Assembly: GCA_945861565.1 (NCBI GenBank)
Contig: CAMAUY010000001.1
Span: 100,376-164,375, forward strand
Source of the DNA: Akkermansia muciniphila
GTDB lineage: Bacteria > Verrucomicrobiota > Verrucomicrobiia > Limisphaerales > UBA9464
Direction: 5' to 3'
Length of the DNA stretch: 64,000 bases
Notes under the pieces: model-generated
Told to the model about the DNA's origin: nothing
The model's database searches: none
The model's input: only the letters and a program-made list of their open reading frames with translations
Position numbers and translations under genes: made by a program
Part shown: piece after piece, positions 44,893-54,121 of the stretch
Position numbering within the stretch: the first letter of the stretch is position 1
How the letters are laid out: the number at the start of each line of letters is the position of its first letter

Positions 44893-46395
44893 TTAGGCAA
44901 GAATATTAGATACGACTTGGCCGTGGACATCGGTCAGGCGGCGCTCAAGACCGTTGTGGTAGTAGGTCAGGCGTTCGTGGTCGAGACCGAGCAGATGAAG
45001 AATGGTGGCATGCAAATCGTGGACGGAAACGACATCGTGCACCGCATGGTGTCCAAAGTCGTCGGTCGCGCCGTGACTGAACCCCGCTTTAACGCCGGCG
45101 CCCGCCAGCCAGCAGGTAAATCCATCCGGGTTATGGTCCCGACCTTGGGCGCCCTTTTGGAACGTAGGCATGCGGCCAAATTCGGTGCACCAGACGACGA
45201 GGGTATCCTTGAGGAGACCCCGCTGCTTTAGGTCCAGAAGAAGACCTGCGGTGGGCTTGTCGAGGACGGGGCCATGAACATTATACTGGTTTAGAATGTC
45301 CTTGTGGCCGTCCCAATTACTGAAGCCTTCACCGCCGGTTTGGTAGGCCCCGTTGAAGAGTTGGACGAAGCGAACTCCGCGCTCAATCAGACGTCTTGCC
45401 AGGATGCAATTGCGGGCGTAGGCCGCCCGAGTTTCATAGATCTTCGACCCTCCTTCATCGGCACCGTAGAGCTTGAGGACGTGAGCGGGCTCACCGGAGA
45501 TATTGGCAACTTCCGGAATCGTGAGCTGCATGCGCGCGGCGAGTTCATAACTCGCAATCCGGGCGGCGAGTTCGGTGTCGCCGGGGAAGTGCTCCGCGTG
45601 GCGCCCATTCAATTGCTGCAAAAAATCTCGGGTGGCGTTATCGGCGGCGGGTGAGAGCGACGCCGGGCGCTGCAGATTGCGAACCGGTTGGGACGTGTTG
45701 AAGTCCGTGCCCTGGAATGCCGCCGGAAGAAACCCGGGTGCCCAGTTATTAACACTGTTCTGCGGTTTACCCCGGGGGTCCGGAATGGCGACGTACGCGG
45801 GAAGGCTTTGATCGGAACTGCCAAGCGCATAGGTAACCCAGGCTCCCAGGCTGGGAAAACCGTCAAGGGCGGATCCCGTGGACATGAAATTTTCTCCGGG
45901 ACCATGGGTATTGGTTTTGCCCTTCATGGAGTGGATGAAGCAAATATCATCGGCCAGTGCTCCCAGATTGGGGAGGAGGTCCGACACCATTTTGCCACTC
46001 TGTCCGCGCGGCCGGAAGATCCAAGGACTCTGGGTCAGGGCGCCTTGTTCGCCTTGGAAGGTGATCAATTTCTCACTCCCGGGAAGCGGTTGCCCATGGC
46101 GGCGGATTAGCTCCGGTTTGTAGTCGAACGTGTCCAGGTGGCTGCAAGCTCCGCTGCAGAAAATCATCAGGACATTTTTCGCCCGAGCATTCAAATGCGG
46201 CGTCCTCGGCGCATAGGGGCGTCCCGGTTCGATCGAGGGTCGAAGCGACTCCTTTCCGGATACGGTGGCTGCGAGAAGGCCTCCGCGCGCGAGCAGATGC
46301 GTGAGAGCGATGGCACCCAGTCCCGCGCCGGCCTGCCCGAGGAAGCGGCGGCGATCCAGCAACGGATGGGCAACGGTCGGACTTGGCCGGTTCAT
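44893..46395 (-). CDS. Tat-exported DUF1501 protein (sulfatase-like fold)
   Basis: 500 residues, beginning with a twin-arginine signal ([20 protein letters not shown]). The body is the DUF1501 domain: [60 protein letters not shown] and, near the end, [19 protein letters not shown] and [20 protein letters not shown]. It is an AlkP-superfamily relative found almost always beside DUF1549/DUF1553 proteins in this phylum. The substrate is unknown; polysaccharide catabolism is often proposed. Its start overlaps the stop of the DUF1553 gene by four bases. Confidence 0.92.
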   Translation of the reverse strand: MNRPSPTVAHPLLDRRRFLGQAGAGLGAIALTHLLARGGLLAATVSGKESLRPSIEPGRPYAPRTPHLNARAKNVLMIFCSGACSHLDTFDYKPELIRRHGQPLPGSEKLITFQGEQGALTQSPWIFRPRGQSGKMVSDLLPNLGALADDICFIHSMKGKTNTHGPGENFMSTGSALDGFPSLGAWVTYALGSSDQSLPAYVAIPDPRGKPQNSVNNWAPGFLPAAFQGTDFNTSQPVRNLQRPASLSPAADNATRDFLQQLNGRHAEHFPGDTELAARIASYELAARMQLTIPEVANISGEPAHVLKLYGADEGGSKIYETRAAYARNCILARRLIERGVRFVQLFNGAYQTGGEGFSNWDGHKDILNQYNVHGPVLDKPTAGLLLDLKQRGLLKDTLVVWCTEFGRMPTFQKGAQGRDHNPDGFTCWLAGAGVKAGFSHGATDDFGHHAVHDVVSVHDLHATILHLLGLDHERLTYYHNGLERRLTDVHGQVVSNILA

Positions 46396-49118
46396 GGAAT
46401 GAACAGAAACTCGTTAGAATTGAGCAACGCGCGACAGAGTGCCGGCAGCCCTTCGCGCACGACGAAGGCCTCGGAATCCTGGGATTCACGGGGACTGGGT
46501 TCGCGACTGTACGTGATCTGCCAAGCGCGCCGAATTTGATCGGCGGTCCCGCTGCCTGTTTCCGTGCGCAGTCGATTCGCGAACCGTTCTGCTTGACCCA
46601 GGATGAACCGGCTATTGAAGAGATTGAGCGCTTGTAGCGGCGTGGTCGAGATACTGCGACGTGGGGCCACCAGACTGCCATCCGGACAATCGAACGCACC
46701 AAAGATTCCGTCCTGTTCCATCCGCACTTTGAAGGCATAGACCATGCGGCGAAACTCGGGAGCGTCGAAATCTTCCTTGGGGTGATAATGGTAGACGTTT
46801 TCGCGGTCCACATCATGAAGGAAGAAGCTCGGCCCACCGCGGCTGGAATCGAGGCTTCCCGCAGCAAGCAGGATGCTGTCACGGATTCCTTCGGCCTCGA
46901 TCCGGCGCGGGGGAAACCGCCAAAGCAATCGACAGGTTCCGTCGATCTTCAACGCTTCGGTTCTCGGTAAACTGGACTGTCGCCAGGTCGCCGAAAGCAG
47001 GATTTCACGGTGGAGACGTTTGATACTCCATCCGCGGGTGACAAATTCACTCGCCAGCCAATCGAGCAATTCCGGGTGGGTGGGTTTTGCGCCATTTCGC
47101 CCCAGGTCATTGGAGGTCGCAACCAAACCCATTCCAAAATGGTGCTGCCAGATTCGGTTGACGAGGACCCGAGCGGTCAGCGGATTTGCCGGATTCGTAA
47201 TCCAGGCGGCGAGTTGTTGACGTCGACGTTGCTCGGGTTCATCGGAGGCGAGTTCGAGGGGGCTAAAAATGCCGAGCGTACCCGGAGGGACTGCTTCTCG
47301 TTTCTGCATGGGGTCCCCGCGATGTAGACGATGGCTCAAGCCCGGTTGTTGGAAACTACCGGAGTAGGTCGTGGGGGTTTTCGCTGCCGTTTCGCGACGT
47401 TTTCGGACCCGTTCGAACTCCGCGAACCACACCCGACCTTGCTCGGCTTCGGCGGTGGAAAAGAGGTCGAACTGATAAGGGTGGGGCATTCGAGGTTTAT
47501 CGAGGAAAGGTTCACGATCCTCAGAACTGGCAATGACGGCCCAGGCGCCCGGTTGCTCCGCTGCTTCAATACGGTACTGCGTGATGAGTCGGTCCTTGAA
47601 TCGGCCCAACCGGTCCCGGCTCCAAACAATTCGATCGATCCTCTCCGACCGGGGCAGTTCCAATTGAAGCCAACCCCGTCCCGGTTCGCTGGAAATCCAA
47701 GACCGATCGTTCCCCTGCTTTCCGTCGTTGATATGTTCGAGTCTATGGATTTCGTATCCAGGCAGTGTGCCCGAGGCGAGGACGTGGGTGCCGTTAGTAG
47801 CGAGGGCGACATTTCGGTCACCGGCCCAGACCTCGAGTTCATCGATACAGGGTTCGCCTTGATGGGCGGCAAGAATCGTAAATCGGATCGAGCGAGCGCT
47901 GATGGGATTTAGGATTTCCTCGTTCTTGATGGTGTTGACCGCGGGACGCAACGAAGCACGCACCGCAGGCGTCGGAGACGCGGGAAGGGCCGGTGGGATG
48001 AATTTGGCCAATTGCCTCTGAAGCTGAACCAGCGTCGCGTCGAGTTGGGCGATCTCGACGGCTTGAGTGGCAGAAGGGGGCAGGGGGCGTTCGCCATGTT
48101 TCACCCCCGAGAATACCGCCGTCATCGAGTAATATTCCTTCTGAGAAATCGGATCGAATTTATGCGAATGACACCGTGCACATCCCAGGGTGAGTCCAAG
48201 GAACGCGGTTCCGGTGGTGCTGACCATGTCATCCAGTTCGTCGGCACGTTGTTGGGCGGTGAGGACGGGATCGGGACTCTTCACGATATCGAGGGGGCCA
48301 CCGACCAAGAAGCCCGTGGCGACATCGATTCCCAAGGCGTCGCCAACAATCTGCTCACGGATGAATTGATCGTACGGTTTGTCCTCGTTAAATGCCGCGA
48401 TGATATAGTCGCGGAATCGCCAAGCACTGGTTCGTTCTCGATTGGTTTCGAATCCATTGCTCTCGGCGAAGCGAACCACATCCAGCCAATGTCGCCCCCA
48501 ACGTTCGCCGTAGGACGGGTTGCTGAGGACTTTATCTACCAATTGAGTAAAGGCGTCGGGCCGGGGATTGGTGACGAATTCCTGCACGTCTTCCGGTGTG
48601 GGCGGTAGGCCCAACAGGACGAGCCAGAGGCGCCGGGTCAGTGTCACTCGGTCCGCTTCGGCTGAAGGAGTCAGTCCGGCGGATTGGAGCGATTGCTGGA
48701 TGAACCGGTCGATCGCTTTGGCGGGTTGATTGAGGAATGGCGTTGGACGTGGAATTGCGGGTTGAATTACGGGCTTGAACGCCCAGTGCGATTGCGGCTT
48801 CGAATCGGTGGAGTCGGCAGCGATCTCTGGGGCAGGCCGAGTGGGAACGGAGCCGGATTTTTCCGCGGCACGGAGGGGCAGTGCGAGTGGAATGCAAAGC
48901 GATACGGCCAGGCGAGCGAGATGCGCAATTGTCCGGAGAACGCGACCCAAGATACCCAGCCGATGGGAGGGAACCGAAATCGCGGTTCGGAGAACCTTTG
49001 GCAACACCGAAGATGAAATTGTGCGTGGCACAGGCGATGAATGGTTCGGTACCGTTCGGAGAACGTAATCTCGCTGAGGTGTCGTTTCCAGATTCAATCC
49101 GCGCCTCTGGATTGTCAA
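46392..49118 (-). CDS. DUF1549/DUF1553 protein with internal CxxCH, partner of DUF1501
   Basis: Up to 908 residues; the start is uncertain. The leading part before a signal peptide ([18 protein letters not shown]) reads as repeated non-coding-like sequence, so the TTG at 48950 is a better start. DUF1549 spans about residues 130-340 ([40 protein letters not shown]) and includes [13 protein letters not shown] with a heme-type CxxCH. A Gal-binding-like insert (about 400-560) and DUF1553 (about 600-905; [20 protein letters not shown]) follow. The usual N-terminal PSCyt1 heme domain is absent. Confidence 0.87.
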   Translation of the reverse strand: MTIQRRGLNLETTPQRDYVLRTVPNHSSPVPRTISSSVLPKVLRTAISVPSHRLGILGRVLRTIAHLARLAVSLCIPLALPLRAAEKSGSVPTRPAPEIAADSTDSKPQSHWAFKPVIQPAIPRPTPFLNQPAKAIDRFIQQSLQSAGLTPSAEADRVTLTRRLWLVLLGLPPTPEDVQEFVTNPRPDAFTQLVDKVLSNPSYGERWGRHWLDVVRFAESNGFETNRERTSAWRFRDYIIAAFNEDKPYDQFIREQIVGDALGIDVATGFLVGGPLDIVKSPDPVLTAQQRADELDDMVSTTGTAFLGLTLGCARCHSHKFDPISQKEYYSMTAVFSGVKHGERPLPPSATQAVEIAQLDATLVQLQRQLAKFIPPALPASPTPAVRASLRPAVNTIKNEEILNPISARSIRFTILAAHQGEPCIDELEVWAGDRNVALATNGTHVLASGTLPGYEIHRLEHINDGKQGNDRSWISSEPGRGWLQLELPRSERIDRIVWSRDRLGRFKDRLITQYRIEAAEQPGAWAVIASSEDREPFLDKPRMPHPYQFDLFSTAEAEQGRVWFAEFERVRKRRETAAKTPTTYSGSFQQPGLSHRLHRGDPMQKREAVPPGTLGIFSPLELASDEPEQRRRQQLAAWITNPANPLTARVLVNRIWQHHFGMGLVATSNDLGRNGAKPTHPELLDWLASEFVTRGWSIKRLHREILLSATWRQSSLPRTEALKIDGTCRLLWRFPPRRIEAEGIRDSILLAAGSLDSSRGGPSFFLHDVDRENVYHYHPKEDFDAPEFRRMVYAFKVRMEQDGIFGAFDCPDGSLVAPRRSISTTPLQALNLFNSRFILGQAERFANRLRTETGSGTADQIRRAWQITYSREPSPRESQDSEAFVVREGLPALCRALLNSNEFLFIP
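48931..49064 (-). promoter_or_regulatory. Three spaced copies of GTTCGGAGAAC near the DUF1553 start
   Basis: GTTCGGAGAAC occurs at 49054-49064 and 48985-48995, with GTCCGGAGAAC at 48931-48941. Each is an inverted repeat GTTC-NNN-GAAC. They sit upstream of or across the likely start, so they could be operator sites; no regulator is identified. Confidence 0.35.
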
Positions 49119-49667
49119 CCGGCGTGGATCCGCCCTGATCCGCGGATAGGAATCTGAAAATGAGAGAAAATGCTCTCGACGGTGCCTTTTTTCCGCGTGC
49201 AGTTGTTATCTATGCTGTATTGAACACGGGCACGCAGCCCTATTTCCCAGAAGACAGTGCTTGCCATGAGTATTGAATTCGTCGCCACCGACAAACGGGG
49301 AGTGGGAACCGCGGATAAACGCCGATCGACGCAGATTCCAGGCCTCTTCTATCCGCGTCAATCCGAGTTCATCCGCGGTTCTTCTTCGCGGCTTCCTTAT
49401 CCGCGGATTTGGGATCCGAAAGAAGAGAACCCGCTTCGAATTCTCACTCGTCCAGCATTTCCTTGAGCAAACAATCAATTACTTGCCGGCGTGCAACCGC
49501 CCTGCTCCTCGGGTCGCCTGCCTGGCAGGTCGTCCTCCGACGCGCCTGCGGAACGTTCGAAGGGTTACCCTCGGCTTCAATATTCGGGAACCCGTGTTCT
49601 TAGGACCATCAATCGGCCGATTTCCAAAGTCTTGCGACTCGTCCTCAGTCTGCGAAGATTGCGCCTC
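49119..49667. other. Intergenic region occupied by repeat A
   Basis: About 550 bases between divergent genes. The first half is repeat A copy 2 and the rest has no clear gene. The plus-strand frame from 49491 that reaches the GDSL gene lacks a sensible N-terminus. Confidence 0.55.
49135..49412 (+). repeat. Composite dispersed repeat A, copy 2
   Basis: Same orientation as 8838-9165, but without the 57-base extra segment (here GAACACG runs directly into GGCACGCAG near 49227). The hairpin arms are 49306-49336 and 49351-49381, about 31 bases each with few mismatches. Confidence 0.85.
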
Positions 49668-51035
49668 ATGAAATCCTCTTCCTCCCTCTGTGTCGTCCTG
49701 CTTGCGCTCTCATTCACGCTCGGTGAATTTGCGCCACGCGCGCAGGACAAGCCCGCTCCACCCGTAACTCGATTTGATCTTCCCAGCACCGATGATGGGT
49801 TGCCCGGCGAAGGACCGATTCGGCGTTTCGACTGGTTTCGAAGTCTTTGGAAAGATCGCCGCGCGCGTTGGGCCTCACGTGCCGAGCAGGATCAGGGTGC
49901 GGTGGTGGTCCTCGGAGATTCGATCACTCAAGGCTGGGGTGAAGATTTCAGCGCCTGGTTTCCGGGTGTGAAAATCGCCAATCGCGGTATCAGTGGGGAT
50001 ACCTCCCGGGGCGTTCTGATTCGCCTCAAGGAGGATGTGCTCGCGCTTCATCCGCGAGCGGTCGTGCTGCTCATCGGCACCAATGACCTTGAAGAACAAG
50101 CCAACCCCGAAACCGTGGCCGCCAACGTGCAACTCATTCTCACCGAGATGATGCGACATGACCCGAAAATGCCGATCATCCTTTGCCAGGTCTTTCCGAG
50201 TTCGGCCGCCAAATTGCGGCCAGCGGACAAGATCAAAAAACTAAATCAGCTGTTGGCAGCCGCAATGAAAGGCTTCGAGCAAATCATGTTGCTCGAAACC
50301 TGGCCGCTCTTTGCCGACGCAACAGGGGATGCCCTGCCGGCAGAGTTCCCCGATCTGCTGCATTTGAATCAAGCGGGCTATGCGAAGTGGGCTGCCGCGA
50401 TGCGTCTCTACTTCGCCACGCTCGGTCTCTTGGAAACTGAGCCGTACACGTTCACGCCCGAGCCGGGTTTTGTCAGCTTGCTCAACGGCAATGACCTCAC
50501 CGGTTGGGGCTTCCGGCCCACGTCCGACGCGGATAAGGAGTCCGCCCGGAAATTGCAGGCCCGGGATCCCGGTGCCCTCGGCTGGCCCATCGTCACGACC
50601 CCGATTCGTTTCGACGGCCAACGGAGCAGTCCGGACGGGCGGTTTGTGGAGAAAAACGGTCGGCTCATTGTTGGCACGGTGGCCGAAGGGCGGAGGATCC
50701 AGCAGATTTCGACCCTGCAAGACTTCTCGAAGGATTTTGTCTTGCGGCTGGAGTTCCGCGCCGCACCCAACTCCGACAGCGGCATTTTCCTCCGTGGCCG
50801 GCAATTGCAGTGCCGCGATTATCCGCTCGCCGGCCCTTACAAGAATTTGAAGAACTACCGGCCGGGCGGATGGAACGAGATTGAAGTGACGGTGAAAGAC
50901 GGCGTGGCCCATTGCCTCTGCAACGGTGAGGTATTGGAAGCTGCGCTGAAACTTCCGCCAACCGGCCCCATAGGATTCGAAGGAGATCGGGGCCAGATGG
51001 AGTACCGCCGGATCCGAATCCAGGAAATTCCGTGA
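49668..51035 (+). CDS. Secreted SGNH/GDSL hydrolase fused to DUF1080
   Basis: 455 residues from the ATG at 49668, with a signal peptide (SSLCVVLLALSFTLGEFAPRA). The SGNH esterase domain (about 70-260) has block I VVVLGDSITQGWG, block II NRGISGDTSRG, block III LLIGTNDL and block V DLLHLNQAGY, giving the Ser-Asp-His triad. It is followed by a DUF1080 domain (about 275-455) with FVSLLNGNDLTGWGF, FVLRLEFRAAPNSDSGIFLR and GGWNEIEVTV. It probably removes acyl groups from a polysaccharide that the DUF1080 part binds or cleaves. The next gene overlaps its stop by four bases (GTGA). Confidence 0.92.
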   Translation: MKSSSSLCVVLLALSFTLGEFAPRAQDKPAPPVTRFDLPSTDDGLPGEGPIRRFDWFRSLWKDRRARWASRAEQDQGAVVVLGDSITQGWGEDFSAWFPGVKIANRGISGDTSRGVLIRLKEDVLALHPRAVVLLIGTNDLEEQANPETVAANVQLILTEMMRHDPKMPIILCQVFPSSAAKLRPADKIKKLNQLLAAAMKGFEQIMLLETWPLFADATGDALPAEFPDLLHLNQAGYAKWAAAMRLYFATLGLLETEPYTFTPEPGFVSLLNGNDLTGWGFRPTSDADKESARKLQARDPGALGWPIVTTPIRFDGQRSSPDGRFVEKNGRLIVGTVAEGRRIQQISTLQDFSKDFVLRLEFRAAPNSDSGIFLRGRQLQCRDYPLAGPYKNLKNYRPGGWNEIEVTVKDGVAHCLCNGEVLEAALKLPPTGPIGFEGDRGQMEYRRIRIQEIP

Positions 51036-52561
51036 GCGCAGAGGTTCGAAGCACTTGCCCGGGAGATGGCCAATCGGTTGGGCCCAATCTTTGGTGTCCA
51101 ACTCAGGCGCAATTGTTCTTGGCCTTGGCAATTTACTTTGTCGTTCAGATCATCGTGCGCACGCTCATTTCGACCAGTACGCATCTGGATGAATCGGAGC
51201 AGCTTATTTTAACGCAGAAGTGGGCTTTGGGCTACGGCCCGCAGCCGCCGCTGTACACCTGGATTCAGAAACTCTTTTTCCGCGCGTTTGGCCTCTCGAT
51301 CTTCTCGCTGGCGCTGCTCAAGAACCTCCTGCTGTTTTTGATTTACGCGCTGGCTTACTGGAATGCGCGGTTTATCACGCGCAGCCACCCGTGCGGACTG
51401 GTGGCGGCGGCTTCCATGTTGTTCATCCCGCAGATTAGCTGGGAGGCGCAGCGTGACCTCACCCACTCGGTCCTGGCGTGCGTCTTTGCGCTCGCTGCCT
51501 TCGCGTTGTTCTGCCGAGCGGTGGAATTTCGGAGGCGGTCCGACTATCTCGCGTTCGGCATTTGCATCGGACTTGGGAGTCTCTCGAAGTATAATTTCTT
51601 GCTGTCGCTCGGCGGGTTGCTGTTGGCCGCGCTCACAGTGAAGAATTTGCGCGGCGCCATCTTGAATCGGAAGATGCTAATGGCGGCGGTGATAGGCGTG
51701 ATGATTTTTTTACCGCACGGTGTGTGGATGGTGGATCACTGGCAGGTTGCTTCCTCATCCTCGTCGAAGTTTGCCGTCCAGAACAGCGGACATTGGGTGG
51801 GCACGACCGCGCGCGGGTTGATCAACCTACTCGTCGCTAGTGTTGGTTTCGTCCTACCGGTGGTTGGGATTCTCGGGTTCGTCTTTTTTCGGGCCAGGAA
51901 GTCTCCGGTCGAAATCCCCATCCGCGCTGATTTTGTGCCCCTGCTGACGCGGATGCTGGCCATCATTATGACGTTGGTAGCCTTGTGCGTGATCCTGTTT
52001 CACATCACCAATTTTCGTGGACGCTGGTTTCAGGCCATCCTGGTCGTGGTGCCCATCCTCCTCGCGACACAGGTGCGTCCGCGGTTGGAGACAAGCCGGT
52101 TGAAATGGCTGGTCGGATGCTCGCTGTTCGTCGCCGGAGTCGTGCTCGTCCTCCTGCCCGGCCGAATTGTGTTCGGTGAGAGGCTGCGCCACGAAGAGCC
52201 ATTGCACTTTCCGTATGCGGCCCTCGCCGCCCAAATGAAGGACAGCCTGAAGCCCGAGACCGTTGTCGTGACTCAGGATCATGTGTTGGCTGGAAACCTG
52301 CGGCTCGCATTGCAACCGCGGCAGGTTGTCACCACTGAAAGCATGGATGAATTGGGACCGGCCCCCCAATATCTGGCGTTCGTCTGGAGTCTCCGAAAAT
52401 CGGCGACCCCGCCCAAGGGGCTAACGGATTGCGCCGAGGGATTCGGCACAGTGGACTGGTCGCAGGCAAGGCACGTCTCAGCCGACTACCTTTATTATCA
52501 ACGAAAGCGTGGCACCCTGGCGTATGTCGTTATGGACCGTTCGCAGAAACGGAATCCGTGA
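51032..52561 (+). CDS. Glycosyltransferase family 39-like membrane protein
   Basis: 509 residues starting at a GTG that overlaps the preceding stop. An N-terminal loop contains DESEQLILTQKWALGYGPQPPLY, the acidic first-loop motif of GT39/PMT_2 (ArnT-like) enzymes. About ten membrane segments follow (LLKNLLLFLIYALAY, AVIGVMIFLPHGVWMV). It would transfer a sugar from a polyprenyl-phosphate donor to a glycan or protein outside the membrane. A soluble C-terminal domain of about 120 residues ends in TLAYVVMDRSQ. The coupling to the GDSL-DUF1080 gene suggests a shared glycan. Confidence 0.87.
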   Translation: MSAEVRSTCPGDGQSVGPNLWCPTQAQLFLALAIYFVVQIIVRTLISTSTHLDESEQLILTQKWALGYGPQPPLYTWIQKLFFRAFGLSIFSLALLKNLLLFLIYALAYWNARFITRSHPCGLVAAASMLFIPQISWEAQRDLTHSVLACVFALAAFALFCRAVEFRRRSDYLAFGICIGLGSLSKYNFLLSLGGLLLAALTVKNLRGAILNRKMLMAAVIGVMIFLPHGVWMVDHWQVASSSSSKFAVQNSGHWVGTTARGLINLLVASVGFVLPVVGILGFVFFRARKSPVEIPIRADFVPLLTRMLAIIMTLVALCVILFHITNFRGRWFQAILVVVPILLATQVRPRLETSRLKWLVGCSLFVAGVVLVLLPGRIVFGERLRHEEPLHFPYAALAAQMKDSLKPETVVVTQDHVLAGNLRLALQPRQVVTTESMDELGPAPQYLAFVWSLRKSATPPKGLTDCAEGFGTVDWSQARHVSADYLYYQRKRGTLAYVVMDRSQKRNP

Positions 52562-52627
52562 GCGTGGCCACAATTCGTGATCTGCCCCGCAGGAAATGGA
52601 TTGGTTTCGGACGCAGTTTTCTCGAAA

Positions 52628-53371
52628 TCATAGCAGCCGGGTTAAGGGCCGGACATTACAGCGTCCTTCCGTGAGCGCTTTTCGTGCCTCGTCGAGTCGC
52701 GCGGGCGAATCAATCGCGCATCGGTAGCCCGAGAGAGGGAAGCCATAGAGCCGGCCGGTGCCGACCAACTTGATAAAGACGTCGCGCGGAAAATCCACGG
52801 GTTGGCCAGGCGGAATGTGGTCGAGAATTTCGGGTGAACAAATCGTGACGCCCGAGTTGACCCAGGGCGTGGTCACGTCGGCTCGCATGTCCTCGGTGGG
52901 ACGTTCGAGAAAACCGCTGATGCGATGGTCTGCTTCCAGTGTGACGGCACTGTTGGACTTGGCGCGCGGGTGAATCAGCAGGGTCGCAAGGGCCTTGCGC
53001 TCGCGATGGAACCGGACCATCGCACCGAAATCCTGATCGGTCAGGATGTCCCCATAGTGGACGAGGAAAGATTCCTCCGGACGGAAGAACGGCTCAACGT
53101 TTTTGACGCCACCCGCGGTGCCAAGAAGTCGCTCCTCCTGGGAGTAGGTGAGATGCATCTGCCAGCGGGATCCATCTCCGAACCAGTCGCGGATGATCTG
53201 CGGCATGAAATGGAGATTCACCGCGACGTCGTTGAATCCTTGAGAGCGCAGGTGGCCAAGCAGGTAGGCGAGCAACGGCTGGCCGTGCAGCGGTAACATG
53301 GGCTTGGGCAACTCTCGTGTGAGATCGCCGAGTCGTGTGCCATGGCCGGCACAAAGAACCATCACTTTCAT
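52628..53371 (-). CDS. Heptose-1-phosphate-type nucleotidyltransferase
   Basis: About 247 residues from the ATG at 53371 (the frame opens upstream in the overlapping gene). The nucleotide-binding loop is LCAGHGTRLGDLTRELPKPM; other motifs are GTAGGVKNV, FLVHYGDILTD, PWVNSGVTICSPEIL and the C-terminal YRCAIDSPARLDEA. This is the pattern of sugar-1-phosphate nucleotidyltransferases such as HddC (GDP-D-glycero-D-manno-heptose pathway). The four-base overlap with the gmhB start/stop makes heptose the likely sugar, but a mannose or glucose substrate is not excluded. Confidence 0.83.
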   Translation of the reverse strand: MKVMVLCAGHGTRLGDLTRELPKPMLPLHGQPLLAYLLGHLRSQGFNDVAVNLHFMPQIIRDWFGDGSRWQMHLTYSQEERLLGTAGGVKNVEPFFRPEESFLVHYGDILTDQDFGAMVRFHRERKALATLLIHPRAKSNSAVTLEADHRISGFLERPTEDMRADVTTPWVNSGVTICSPEILDHIPPGQPVDFPRDVFIKLVGTGRLYGFPLSGYRCAIDSPARLDEARKALTEGRCNVRPLTRLL

Positions 53372-53946
53372 TGGATCCCTAATATCCAGGCGGCGCCCGC
53401 CGACAGGTCCCGGCAGGTGTGCTCGGGCTTGATTGTGAGATCGATCGGGTCGCTCGTCGTGATGGGAAGCTCCGTGTGTTTGCCGGTTTCCACGAGCACG
53501 GTGCGCGAGCCGACCTGGGTGCCGGCGATAATATCGGTGAGGCGGTCGCCCACGGTAAAGCTCGCTCGACCGTCGAGTTTCAACTGAGCGATGGCTTGGA
53601 GAAACATTCCGGGCCGGGGTTTGCGACACTCGCACGCGACGCGGTACTGGGGCAACGTTGCGTCCGGGTGATGCGGGCAGTAGTAGAACCGATCGATGGC
53701 CGGCCCGCCCTGCGCCATGATCCGCCGGGCCAGTTCGGCGTGAACTGCCTCGACCCCTTGCTCGGTAATCATGCCGCGCGCGACTACGGGTTGGTTGGTG
53801 ACGACGACAAGTCGGAAGCCGGCGAACTTGAGTGCCGACAACGCCGCGGGGACGCCGGGCAGGATTCGCAGTTGCTCGGTTTGCGTGAGCAAATCGGCGT
53901 CTTCGATCAGCACCCCGTCGCGGTCGAGAAAAACGGCGCGGTTCAT
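53368..53946 (-). CDS. gmhB: D-glycero-manno-heptose-1,7-bisphosphate 7-phosphatase
   Basis: HAD phosphatase of 192 residues with DxDxV nucleophile FLDRDGVLIED, motif II VVTNQPVVARG, the GmhB zinc loop YYCPHHPD...CECRKPRPGMF and motif IV VGDRLTDIIAG. It removes the 7-phosphate from heptose 1,7-bisphosphate in LPS/S-layer heptose synthesis. The nucleotidyltransferase overlaps its end by four bases. Its start lies about 175 bases from the divergent methyltransferase operon. Confidence 0.93.
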   Translation of the reverse strand: MNRAVFLDRDGVLIEDADLLTQTEQLRILPGVPAALSALKFAGFRLVVVTNQPVVARGMITEQGVEAVHAELARRIMAQGGPAIDRFYYCPHHPDATLPQYRVACECRKPRPGMFLQAIAQLKLDGRASFTVGDRLTDIIAGTQVGSRTVLVETGKHTELPITTSDPIDLTIKPEHTCRDLSAGAAWILGIQ

Positions 53947-54121
53947 GGTTTAGTCACCCGGGACAGTTCGCTTATCATTGGGAATCATGCTTCATTAACC
54001 CCTTGTCACTGCCGATTGACCGGGGCAGTGTCAACGCAAGTTATCGCATTCCACGAACCGAATATGCCTAACGGCGGAGCGTCAACAAGCCAAACTCCTA
54101 TCCCGCAGAGCGAACTTCTAG

